From positions 849,001-913,000 of the forward strand of contig NZ_CP044011.1 of the NCBI RefSeq assembly GCF_016864555.1: 64,000 nucleotides of DNA, written 5' to 3'. A model generated the notes under the pieces. That model ran no database searches. It was not told the origin of the DNA and saw only the letters and a program-made list of their open reading frames with translations. The stretch is from Sinorhizobium sp. BG8 (GTDB lineage: Bacteria; Pseudomonadota; Alphaproteobacteria; Rhizobiales; Rhizobiaceae). The translations under genes and the position numbers were made by a program. This document shows positions 8,337-16,662 of this stretch, piece by piece (the first letter of the stretch is position 1; each line of letters starts with the position of its first letter).

Positions 8337-9413
8337 ATGCGCATGACAACGGGCGTAGAAAAACCACTGGGTGTCTGGGCCGAGCGCGTCGTTGGCCTCC
8401 TTCTCATTGGCCTGATCATTCTGGCCTGCTTTTGGATCGCATGGCCATTGATGGGTGTGCTGGCGTGGGGAGCACTGATTGCCGTTGCGCTGTTTCCATT
8501 GAGCCGCCGCCTCGCGAGCATGATCGGGGAGCGCACGAAAACAGCGTCCCTGCTCATCGCACTCATCCTGCTGGTCCTCGTGATAGTACCACTCTCCTAT
8601 CTGCCGGGCTCCTTCAATCGCGCGACGGAGGCAGCTTCCGCTTTAACGAACGACTGGACGGAACTGAAGCTCCCTCCGCCTCCGCCGTGGATATCCGATT
8701 TTCCGCTGATCGGATCGACGATCGGGGAGAAGTGGAGCAGGGCGGCTGAAGCCTCGCGCAATATGATGGCAAGTTTGAAGCCTTACTTCGGCCCGACGGT
8801 TCAATGGCTTGCGGCACTCGGAGCGTCGCTTGGAATCGCTGTCGTTCAGATGCTTCTAGCCATCATTCTCGCCGGCGTATTTCTCGCCACCCAAGGAAGC
8901 ACGAAAGAAACATTTCACACGATCGGACGCCGACTCGGCGGCCCCACCGGAGAAAGCCTGGTCGACGTTGCAGTGCGAACCATTCGCAGCGTCGTGCAGG
9001 GAGTAATGGGAACCGCCCTCATTCAGAGCGCGCTATCGGGCATCGGCTTCGCCATAGCGGGGGTCCCGTTCGCTGTACCGCTCGGAGTACTCTGCTTCGG
9101 CACTGCGATGCTTCAAATCGGCACTTGGCTCATATGGATTCCGGTGGCGCTGTGGCTGTCCTATCAGGGTGAAACTGGTTGGGCGATATTCACTACGGTA
9201 GCTGGCATTGTCATCAATATCCTCGACAATGTCATCAAGCCTCTGCTGATCGGCCGTGGCGCCGGTTCTCCGATCTGGATCATCTTTATCGGCGTGATCG
9301 GCGGCGTACTGACGATGGGGATCATCGGCATCTTCGTCGGACCGCTTGTCATGGCAATCGGCTATTCGATTGTCGGGAACTGGCTAGGGGAGCAAGCGCC
9401 CGTCAGAGACTAG
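8337..9413 (+). CDS. AI-2E family (UPF0118) transporter
   Basis: A 358-residue inner-membrane protein of the AI-2E/YdiK superfamily, which includes putative AI-2 exporters and Na+/H+ antiporter-like members. It has paired TM helices at the N-terminus (LLLIGLIILACFWIAWPLMGVLAWGAL). A soluble loop (PPPPPWISDFPLIG) follows. The C-terminal helices carry the family signature DNVIKPLLIGRG. The substrate is unknown. A GGGAG Shine-Dalgarno lies only 2 bases before ATG 8337 but 8 bases before ATG 8343, so the second start may be used. It is followed by a potassium channel gene on the same strand. Confidence 0.85.
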   Translation: MRMTTGVEKPLGVWAERVVGLLLIGLIILACFWIAWPLMGVLAWGALIAVALFPLSRRLASMIGERTKTASLLIALILLVLVIVPLSYLPGSFNRATEAASALTNDWTELKLPPPPPWISDFPLIGSTIGEKWSRAAEASRNMMASLKPYFGPTVQWLAALGASLGIAVVQMLLAIILAGVFLATQGSTKETFHTIGRRLGGPTGESLVDVAVRTIRSVVQGVMGTALIQSALSGIGFAIAGVPFAVPLGVLCFGTAMLQIGTWLIWIPVALWLSYQGETGWAIFTTVAGIVINILDNVIKPLLIGRGAGSPIWIIFIGVIGGVLTMGIIGIFVGPLVMAIGYSIVGNWLGEQAPVRD

Positions 9414-9473
9414 GACCTGTTTCAAACTGTGCGGCATTGTGTTCGTTTTGTTGAGGGGAGAGCGGACATCTCC

Positions 9474-9812
9474 ATGGCAGAGGCACGAAAAAGCAGACGG
9501 ATTTTTTTCGCAGCCCTTCTGAGGCAGCTTTACGTCTTGTGGCCAATTTTTTCCGGAATCCTTGTCGTCATGGTCGGATCCGGGATTGTCATCAGCCGAA
9601 TTGAGAATTGGCGCATCGGCGAAGCGCTCTATTTCACATTCGTTACAGGTCTGACCATCGGCTACGGCGACCTCACTCCCAAACATGCCGTCGCGCGCAT
9701 CCTTGCCTTGCTAATTGGTTTCACCGGTATTGTGCTTACTGGGATAGTTGCGGCGGTCAGCGTACAAGCGTTGAGCGAGGCGGGCCGAAACGATGGGGAA
9801 CAGAAACGATAG
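9474..9812 (+). CDS. Two-TM potassium channel pore protein
   Basis: A 112-residue ion-channel protein of the Ion_trans_2 type. A first TM helix (LWPIFSGILVVMVGSGIVI), a pore helix and the K+ selectivity filter TIGYGDLTP are followed by a second TM helix (LLIGFTGIVLTGIVAAVSV). There is no RCK or cyclic-nucleotide domain, so it would be a minimal KcsA-like tetramer. The ATG at 9474 gives the compact protein; an upstream in-frame start at 9429 only adds a non-conserved leader. It is 60 bases downstream of the AI-2E-type gene and probably in the same transcript. Confidence 0.88.
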   Translation: MAEARKSRRIFFAALLRQLYVLWPIFSGILVVMVGSGIVISRIENWRIGEALYFTFVTGLTIGYGDLTPKHAVARILALLIGFTGIVLTGIVAAVSVQALSEAGRNDGEQKR

Positions 9813-9895
9813 CTCGAGCAACATCGAATTTGGCATGGCGCCAACCGTTGACTTGCTTGGAAATTGCGGGGAGGCGCTCGGGTGCTATCCGGTTC

Positions 9896-10900
9896 TCATT
9901 TTGTCGCCACTCTTCGGCTGGGCCATAGTAACGTTGCGAAAAACAACGTGTAACCAATGGCGAGCGTGATGTAGCCGACGCGTGTCGCAAAGGTCTCGCC
10001 CGCGCCGCTCGAAAGCGGGGAGACGCCAGAGCCGAGTACGAGAAGGAAGACGGTCAAAGCTCCTGCGTTAATCTTGGCCGCCACGGTGGGCTCCGTCGCA
10101 CGGCCGCCGAATACGAGGCCGGCAAACAACACCAGCAGAAACAGCATCAACAGCGAATGCTTTACCTCCAGAACTGTAAATACCAGCGTGGCCGCTACGC
10201 CGCCCATGAGATTAACAACGACAGTGGCAAGAGCGGGCCTGCCGCTGGCCTCCACGTCAAGCTGCGACAGCAGCGAAGCGACAGTGATGGGAATGACAAC
10301 CGCAGTCGCGAGCCGATCCTGGGTAAGACACAGCGTCAACGCAAGAAGCAGAATCATTGCGTCGGCTGCCGCACGCCACAGCGGCCGCGGGGCCGCGGAC
10401 ACAGATACTTGCGGTGCCTCGACCACCCCAATATCCGGCAGCAATGCATAGGCAAGCCACGTAATGACCGCACCGGCAGCGATGCTCTTGACGAAGACCG
10501 TCAAAATAGAACTGCCCAGATCGATGTTCAGAATGGTCAACAAGGGTATCATCACGCTGACCACCAGAATGAGAAAAATCAACGGATTGGTCTTGCCGCT
10601 CGCCTGCGCCAGAAAGCAGGCGAAATAGAGCAGACCAAGCAGCAGGAGCAGCACCGGTGGCTGTTCAGCGAGAAACGTGGTCAGGAACTGGACGATCGCC
10701 GCGACGATCAGGATGGCCAGGGTCAACAACCCAGCTTTTGGCAGCGAAATCGCCCGAGAACTCGAGATAAGCATCTGCGCCGCAAACAGCGCACTGAGAA
10801 ATGGGAGGGGGTCGTCTGTGGCGACCGCCCAGGTGAACGCCGTCGCAACGGCGAAGGCAACGCGCAATCCCTTGCGCTTTTGGTTTGACAGGGCGTCCAA
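9896..10900 (-). CDS. DUF2955 inner-membrane protein (FusC/AaeB-like efflux component)
   Basis: A 334-residue polytopic membrane protein of the DUF2955 family, with about nine to ten hydrophobic segments in two halves. The N-terminal half contains FLSALFAAQMLISSSRAI and the second half contains RLATAVVIPITVASLLSQLD. Members pair with HlyD-type adaptors and resemble the aromatic-acid exporter AaeB. Here the HlyD gene lies directly upstream on the same strand with a 22-base gap. Its partner is frameshifted, so whether the pair still works is doubtful. Confidence 0.8.
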   Translation of the reverse strand: MDALSNQKRKGLRVAFAVATAFTWAVATDDPLPFLSALFAAQMLISSSRAISLPKAGLLTLAILIVAAIVQFLTTFLAEQPPVLLLLLGLLYFACFLAQASGKTNPLIFLILVVSVMIPLLTILNIDLGSSILTVFVKSIAAGAVITWLAYALLPDIGVVEAPQVSVSAAPRPLWRAAADAMILLLALTLCLTQDRLATAVVIPITVASLLSQLDVEASGRPALATVVVNLMGGVAATLVFTVLEVKHSLLMLFLLVLFAGLVFGGRATEPTVAAKINAGALTVFLLVLGSGVSPLSSGAGETFATRVGYITLAIGYTLFFATLLWPSRRVATK

Positions 10901-10922
10901 GACGAAATCCTCAGTGTCATCG

Positions 10923-12043
10923 TCAACTGAGATAAGTCAGCACCGAGAGTACCCTTACCCACCAATACCCGACCCAGTTCGTAATCGGGTGATCACCGGT
11001 ATAGATTACCACGTGCGCTTGAGAGCCATAGCGGACGCCCTGCGGCCGACCGTCGTCCAGGACCAGCCTCACCGGAAAGCTCTGCGGTGTCCGGATCCAG
11101 CCACTTTCGGTCGAAACTTTCGGCAGGCCCGTGCTGGGATCGATCGACCCCTGCGCAACGCCCAGTCCGACGCTCTCGACCTTGGCAGGGTACAGTTTCC
11201 CAGGCAAGACATCGAACAGAACTTCAGCCCGGTTGCCTGCCGCCACGTTCTCGAGGCTGTTCTCCTTGAACGCTGCAGTGATCCAAACCGTATCAACATC
11301 GATGAATGTCAGGGCACCTTGGCCGATCGCCAACATCCCTCCCACAGTGAGTTGAAGATTGGTCACAACCCCATTGCTCGGCGCTTCGATTGTGGTCCGG
11401 GTGAGATCGAGGCGGGTCCTTTCCAGTGTCGCAAGTGCCTCTCGCAACTGCGGATTGTCCGCGCCCAAAGGCCCCAGTTCCTCCTGGGCTCGCTTGAGAT
11501 CAGCTTCTGCGGCATCTACGGCAGCGTCAGCCTGATCGAAGCTAGCCTTTGCCTCGTCGAATCGCGTCTGGGCATACACGCCGCGCTCGAACATTTGTGA
11601 CGCTCGATTGACCTGTTCAAGAGCGAGTTCGCGAGCGGCGCGTGCTTCGACCACCTTCGCCTGGGCGTTGTTGACGTTCGCCGTCGACGCGCCGATCTGT
11701 TGACCAACGCTGTCAAGCTGCGCCTCGGCCTCCGACACCGCAATCTGATATTGATAAGGGTCGATCCGAAACAGCATTTGCTTGGGTGCAACACGCGTGT
11801 TGTCGAGCACACCCACTTCGATGACCCGTCCGGCGACTTCCGGCGCGACGCTGATGACAAAGGCCTGCAAGGTGGCCTGCGACGAAATCGGAGTGCGGCG
11901 CTCCATGAACACCCGAGCGCAAAAAGAAAAGCGGCCAGCGACAGCACAATCAGGGCGGTCCTTCGCAATGGATTGCCGGGCTTGCTTTTCGACGCGGGAA
12001 CTTCGGCCGCCTCAATCGGCTCGGAAGTCGGGTCAGATACCAT
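10923..12043 (-). pseudogene. HlyD-family membrane-fusion protein, frameshifted
   Basis: The periplasmic adaptor of the DUF2955 exporter. An ATG at 12043 with a strong GGAGG Shine-Dalgarno begins a normal N-terminus (MVSDPTSEPIEAAE, then TM helix LIVLSLAAFLFALG). That frame is lost near 11912. The adaptor continues one base out of phase as VFMERRTPISSQATLQAFV, then the lipoyl half VISVAPEVAGRVIEVG, a coiled-coil hairpin, and NGVVTNLQLTVGGML. One base appears to be missing in the CTCGGGTGTTC stretch. A T5 run lies about 12 bases upstream of the junction, so slippage or a sequencing error are alternatives. Initiation at GTG 11912 would give a protein lacking its membrane anchor. Confidence 0.8.
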
Positions 12044-12267
12044 GTCCTCCCTCCTGGATCGCAGCCAGCTTGTGCCCAGTGCCAAGCCTCAACCTTTATG
12101 TGGGGTATTTCAACGCAGAACCGGTGGTCGGACTTGCACACCTCAGTCAGACTGGGACAAAAGGCAGCCCATTTTAATGCGACGCGTCGAGACGATCTAT
12201 TGGCAGCGCGGCACACGCGAGCACTCTCGCGAATGGAGGCTGGCGGCCACGTTGCGAAGATCCCCCA

Positions 12268-12311
12268 CTGCCCTCCGCCGCGCACCGCATTCGATGCGCG
12301 GCGGAGGGCAG
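12268..12311. terminator. 17-bp perfect hairpin downstream of the OmpA/small-protein operon
   Basis: The arms at 12268-12284 (CTGCCCTCCGCCGCGCA) and 12295-12311 are perfectly complementary around a 10-nt loop. It sits 24 bases after the small-protein gene on the minus strand and about 225 bases before the HlyD start. There is no T run on either strand, so it is either a Rho-type or processing hairpin or another structured element. Confidence 0.6.
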
Positions 12312-12334
12312 ATAGGCGAGTCTGCGGCCGTCGA

Positions 12335-12547
12335 CTAGCAGTTATAGACCCCGGCGGCGCAACGCCGAGTGGTGCGTCGAGCGACGCCGGCCACGCTGAC
12401 TGGTGTCAGCGGTCGACCCACTTCAGCCTGGGCTGAAGAAAACAAGCTCAGGATTGGAGCGATCGACCAATCCTTCGCCAGATCATCGGCACAAAGTACC
12501 GACGCCCAGGCAAGACAGATGATTCCCGCGCGTTTCCAAAGGGTCAT
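12335..12547 (-). CDS. Small exported Cys-terminal protein of unknown function
   Basis: A 70-residue protein whose ATG overlaps the stop of the OmpA-DUF2092 gene (AAATGACC), so the two are translationally coupled. The N-terminus (MTLWKRAGIICLAWASVLC) is a signal-like hydrophobic segment. The C-terminal part (RPLTPVSVAGVARRTTRRCAAGVYNC) is basic with two cysteines. The VAGVARRTTRR motif is familiar from small conserved alphaproteobacterial proteins without known function. A periplasmic partner role for the OmpA-type protein is inferred only from the overlap. Confidence 0.65.
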   Translation of the reverse strand: MTLWKRAGIICLAWASVLCADDLAKDWSIAPILSLFSSAQAEVGRPLTPVSVAGVARRTTRRCAAGVYNC

Positions 12548-13749
12548 TTTCCTTCTCCCATCACAAAGTTCTCCGGCATATCACCGAGCTTGCTTTTGAT
12601 GTCCTTCACATCGACCATCACGGCATTGGTCGTGTTCTTGAAGTTGAAGTCGCCCAACATCACGGCGTCTCCGCTCTTCCAATCCCTCACCTGGACGCTG
12701 TATTCCGGTCCACCGCTAACCTGCGTGGAAGTGATGACCAATCGGCAAGGGAAGGGCTGCTGTCCTTGAGCGACCCAGATCTGGAAATCCACATCGTCCT
12801 TACGGAAAGCGAGAGAATCGCATTCGGCACCATTGATGACGCCGCTTCCCAAGTCCTTGGAGTCGTAGACGCCCATCATCAGCTCGTCATACGAATTGGT
12901 CATCAACAGGTCTGCTGCAGGCAAGGGCAGGTTGTACTTGTCCTTCAGCTCGTCCACCAGATGATCCACTGTGCCGGGAATTTCAACCTGAGTGTACTTG
13001 TTGATGTCCTTGCCCAACAGGGTAAGTGTTTTCCCGTCGAAGACGGTCTCGACATTGATAAAGCCGCCGGAACGGGTTGTCTGAACCTTGTCCGGCCGGC
13101 CGAGGGTCACAGTTCCTGAGCTTGCGAGCCCAAGTTTCTGACCGGCATTGGAAACAACCTGGAGGTTTGCATCGTAACCGAACGATATCGCCTTCTGGGC
13201 TGCCAGATAATCGGACATCGCCTTTAGCAGCTTCTTGGCTTCTACCGAGTCCGTGAACCTGACGAGCTCAACTCGCCGATTGAGAGCTCTTCCTTCGGCG
13301 GTCTGGTTGTTGGCGACTGGTCGCCTCTCCCCGGCGCCTCCCGCCTGCAATCTGGCTGAATCGATTCCTCGTTCAACCAGTGCCGTCTTTATGGAGTTGG
13401 CACGTTCGACTGAAAGAGCTTGGTTGGCTTCCGGTTCGCCCGTGGCGTCCGTATGGCCGACAATTCTCAAGCCCCATTCCGGGAAGTTCTTGAGCGTGGT
13501 TGCAAGGTCGTCGAGAAGCGATTCAGCGCCGGGCTGCAATGTCGCCTTGTCGCTGTCGAAGCGAAGTCCGTAAAGTTCGTATTGCTCTCGAGTCTTGAGT
13601 GCCTGCTGCATGTCTTCGCGACTGTAGTGGCTTGCAAGTTCCTCTGCTGTTTGCGCTGAAACCGGTGACGCCAGCATAGACAGTGAAACGCCAGCGAAAC
13701 AAACCGTCCCCATGAGCAACAGACTAGGCATCGCCTTGAGGTATCCCAT
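12544..13749 (-). CDS. OmpA-family protein with C-terminal DUF2092 domain
   Basis: A 401-residue exported protein. Residues 1-32 are a signal peptide ending PVSAQ. An OmpA peptidoglycan-binding domain covers about 58-165 (LRFDSDKATLQPGAESLLDDL, GHTDATG, then SVERA and NRRVEL). The rest (about 170-401) is a DUF2092 domain, predicted periplasmic and LolA-like (NVETVFDGKTLTLLG, PLPAADLL, FRKDDVDFQIWV). OmpA domains are usually C-terminal, so this N-terminal OmpA order is unusual. ATG 13749 is chosen because GAGGAGG lies 7 bases upstream. It is followed by the coupled small gene at 12547. Confidence 0.85.
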   Translation of the reverse strand: MGYLKAMPSLLLMGTVCFAGVSLSMLASPVSAQTAEELASHYSREDMQQALKTREQYELYGLRFDSDKATLQPGAESLLDDLATTLKNFPEWGLRIVGHTDATGEPEANQALSVERANSIKTALVERGIDSARLQAGGAGERRPVANNQTAEGRALNRRVELVRFTDSVEAKKLLKAMSDYLAAQKAISFGYDANLQVVSNAGQKLGLASSGTVTLGRPDKVQTTRSGGFINVETVFDGKTLTLLGKDINKYTQVEIPGTVDHLVDELKDKYNLPLPAADLLMTNSYDELMMGVYDSKDLGSGVINGAECDSLAFRKDDVDFQIWVAQGQQPFPCRLVITSTQVSGGPEYSVQVRDWKSGDAVMLGDFNFKNTTNAVMVDVKDIKSKLGDMPENFVMGEGK

Positions 13750-14077
13750 CGCTTCCTCCTCACGTTTGTCGCGGGCCATAGCGTGGGGGCGCCTTGGCGC
13801 CCAAGATAATTGGTCGCGCCGCCCGTCTCATCAATTCGGTTGTCAGTGTACGCACTTCGCTCGCCGAGCCTTGGCCGGCGGCGAAACCCTCAATCATAGA
13901 TGATGCGTTGCGTGAACCTCACGTTCAGCGATCTCTAAAATACACCCTAATCGACCTCGCAGAAAGGGTATTGCATCAATTTGGCGCATTGCTGCCGTTT
14001 ATGTGACGCGCAACACCACGCTAGTGGACCGTACCTTTGGATTGCCGAGCAATCTGGGATCCAGACTGCGTCTTGCG
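13750..14077. other. Intergenic region between OmpA-DUF2092 and DUF2254 genes
   Basis: No gene was found. A 7-bp GGGCGCC/GGCGCCC inverted repeat with a TT spacer lies at 13787-13802, about 38 bases upstream of the OmpA-type start. It could be an operator or an upstream terminator end. Nothing else is recognisable. Confidence 0.4.
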
Positions 14078-15355
14078 CTATCGACTCAAACCGGCTCCGA
14101 GGCCCTGAGGATCGGCAACAGAGGCGAGCGCGAGGTCAGCGGGGAGGACGTGGATGGTCTTGACGGCGTCGTCGAGGAGGGTGAGCTCTGCGCGCAGGGC
14201 TGGGTGCCGCTCCTCGGGCAGGGCTTGCAGGAGGTTTTCCAGCATCGCACGGAGCCGCCGCGCGACCTGGAAGTTCTCAGCCCCATAGTAGCGAATTTCT
14301 CTGACGGCCAGTTGCACGAAATCCTCCCAGTTTGGCTTTTGGAGGATCAGTCGCAATTGCCCGGACTTGTCGAATCTCTGGCCAACGCGCAACCGCCGTG
14401 CGCCAACCTTTCGAAGCAGACGATTGAGTTGGTCGATCGCGAGTACGGCGGTGGTAGGGTCGTTGATGGCCTTGGACAGTGCCTTTATCGCTATGTCGAC
14501 GATGATGCGGAAGGCAAAGGTGGAATCTTGCTCGATCGTGCGCTCGGGTCCGATTGCCACATTCTCGAGAAGCCACCTCTTCTCGATTTTTGCAGTGTCG
14601 CCATACAAACGAAAAAGTGGCTCGCCTGACTCCACGAAGCTCCCGACATACTGGGTAAACTCAATGATCACCTCGGACCTCTCAGCACCGTTCACAAGAG
14701 CTTTCAGGTTGATCGCCAATATGACTCCCGACTTGCCGTGATAAAGTATCGTGCGGGATGGAAGGTTGAGTCTTTGTGGCAGGCTTGCGGGCACATCACG
14801 ACCATCGAACACGTCGGGATAGACGGTTTCGATGACGTCACTTCCCAGGTCACCCAAACGTTGAACAATGGTGATGGGGCGCAGCAACCGGGCGGCGTGA
14901 TCGATCAGGTAGAGGAAGGCTATCAGGGAAACGAATCCCAGAATCCCAGCAACGCCAACGAGGAAGAAAGGCGCTTCGGCTTCAAGCCGTCCCAATACGC
15001 CCAGTGAAAACAGAAGTGTGAATATAAAGATCCCCACGGTCATCCGTATGACATTGTCGCGCAGCAAGGCTGTCGCGATGATTCTCGGGGTCAGCTGGCC
15101 GCTGGCGACCTGAATGGCAACAAGCAATGACCCGAAGGTGAAGACGATGAATGTCAGCGTGAGGGTGACGATCGTTTCAAGAATACGCTGCGCTCCGGGC
15201 GTCCCCCAAGGCCACAAGGGCATCGCAATGTATCGCACGTTTATCCAGTCGAGGACCTGAATAAGCACTACGTAGGACAGCAACGCGATGAACGGGACGA
15301 GCCACAGTGTCGACCTTACGTAGCTCTTGATACTGTACCACCGATTCCATGACAT
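14078..15355 (-). CDS. DUF2254 membrane protein
   Basis: A 425-residue protein of the DUF2254 family of predicted membrane proteins. Four hydrophobic segments lie in residues 15-150 (LVPFIALLSYVVLIQVL; IVTLTLTFIVFTFGSLLVAIQVASGQLTPR in two runs; VGIFIFTLLFSLGVLG; FLVGVAGILGFVSLIAFLYLIDH). A soluble C-terminal domain follows with the conserved ALSKAINDPTTAV motif at about 292-304. The function is unknown; family members often sit next to carbonic anhydrase or channel-like genes. Here the carbonic anhydrase gene is the immediate upstream neighbour on the same strand, 84 bases away. Confidence 0.85.
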   Translation of the reverse strand: MSWNRWYSIKSYVRSTLWLVPFIALLSYVVLIQVLDWINVRYIAMPLWPWGTPGAQRILETIVTLTLTFIVFTFGSLLVAIQVASGQLTPRIIATALLRDNVIRMTVGIFIFTLLFSLGVLGRLEAEAPFFLVGVAGILGFVSLIAFLYLIDHAARLLRPITIVQRLGDLGSDVIETVYPDVFDGRDVPASLPQRLNLPSRTILYHGKSGVILAINLKALVNGAERSEVIIEFTQYVGSFVESGEPLFRLYGDTAKIEKRWLLENVAIGPERTIEQDSTFAFRIIVDIAIKALSKAINDPTTAVLAIDQLNRLLRKVGARRLRVGQRFDKSGQLRLILQKPNWEDFVQLAVREIRYYGAENFQVARRLRAMLENLLQALPEERHPALRAELTLLDDAVKTIHVLPADLALASVADPQGLGAGLSR

Positions 15356-15439
15356 TCTCCGCCCTCCCGTGATGTGCCTGCAGGCCCGTGCGAACCCCTC
15401 GCAGAGGGGACGCCTGGACGCTTAGGCAACCATCTGCGA

Positions 15440-16348
15440 TCAGCCAGTCGGGCTAAGCGCCGAAAAGGGCGGTAACTCGTGACGACCCGACGATGGCATC
15501 TCCAAGCTGCTGGAATTCAGCGGCGTCGCGGGTGGTGGTGCCAGGCCGGCGCCATCAGGGTCGCCAATCCTGGGTGTCCATACCCTGCGCGTCTCTAAAA
15601 GATACACGCCGTATACAGCGCGCAGTTCGCTGTCTTTCCCGATCTCCTGCTGGGCAGAGTAAGCGGCCAACGCAGCATTGATGACGACCGAGGTCTCAAT
15701 CAGCGCCTGACGGTAACCTGTACGTCCCGAGATGTCCGAACCGAACGCCGCCTGAAGTTTTCGCGCCGAGACGTGCACGACGACTAGCAGGCGGTCGAGG
15801 ATCTCTCGCAACGAGTATCGGTTGACCAGCGAGAGGTATATTCCAGGATTGAGGAACACATCCACGGCAGAGGACACGGCGCCACATCCGCTATGTCCAA
15901 GGACGACAACAAGCTTGAGGCTCCCGCCCAGGTGCTCGACAGCGTACTTCAAACTACCCAGGACGTCGGAACCGAGGCCGTTGCCCGCCACCCGGATGAC
16001 GAACAGGTCGTTCGGTCCCTCGTTGAAAATCAGTTCGAGGGGCACACGTGCATCGGAACAGCCCAGGACAGCCGCGAACGGGCGCTGTGAGGGCGCTGCG
16101 GCCATGTCGGATGCCAGGCCCAGGTCACGCGGATCGACCTGTACGACGCGGCGCACCGAAGCGCCTTTGTCTTTCACGCTGTCCAACAGCTCGGCGAATG
16201 CGCGATTGCCGCCGATCAGCCGAGAAAGGGCAGTATTCGCATCGGACGGTCTGGGGCGAACGCCGAGATTCTTCTCCTCGTACCGGTACGCGATTTCGAC
16301 CGTTCTCATTGGGGTTCTCGGCCGCTTCAAGGAGCGCACAGAGATCAT
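15440..16348 (-). CDS. Beta-class carbonic anhydrase
   Basis: A 302-residue beta-carbonic anhydrase, interconverting CO2 and bicarbonate. The zinc ligands and catalytic dyad are present: Cys97, Asp99 and Arg101 in CSDAR, then His152 and Cys155 in GHSGCGAVSS. The usual length is 200-230. Extra residues lie at both ends, including a proline-rich C-terminal tail (GLAPPPATPLNSS). No signal peptide is visible, so it should be cytoplasmic. ATG 16348 has an AGGAGA Shine-Dalgarno; the frame extends further upstream without conservation. It is probably co-transcribed with the DUF2254 gene. Confidence 0.9.
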   Translation of the reverse strand: MISVRSLKRPRTPMRTVEIAYRYEEKNLGVRPRPSDANTALSRLIGGNRAFAELLDSVKDKGASVRRVVQVDPRDLGLASDMAAAPSQRPFAAVLGCSDARVPLELIFNEGPNDLFVIRVAGNGLGSDVLGSLKYAVEHLGGSLKLVVVLGHSGCGAVSSAVDVFLNPGIYLSLVNRYSLREILDRLLVVVHVSARKLQAAFGSDISGRTGYRQALIETSVVINAALAAYSAQQEIGKDSELRAVYGVYLLETRRVWTPRIGDPDGAGLAPPPATPLNSSSLEMPSSGRHELPPFSALSPTG

Positions 16349-16662
16349 ACTCTCCTTGCAACATCCAAACCAGTATTCGTGTTGTGGTTCACTACTCCCA
16401 CGATGCGGGGCATCGTCAGCGGTCTCGTCCGATGATAAGATGCCGATACTTGTCCGCTTGGAGCCCGATCGGAGAGTTTCCGGGACCCAGCCTGTGGGCA
16501 GCAACGATCATCGCATCGTTTCCCCCAAGGTTGTGTTCCCTTCGATGTTCTCGCAGAACTGTCCGCTGCGACTGTCGTCCTGCCAAGGGCAATGGCATAT
16601 GCGATCGTTGCCAGTCTGCCGGTGAGCGTCGGGCCGCCAGCTCGCGGAATTGGGGGAGTTCC

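Noticed and set aside
11900-11930. Programmed -1 frameshift in the HlyD gene
   Set aside because: A T5 run exists but no proper X-XXY-YYZ heptamer in phase, and no stimulatory hairpin was seen. HlyD adaptors are not known to use frameshifting, so simple mutation or sequencing error is preferred.
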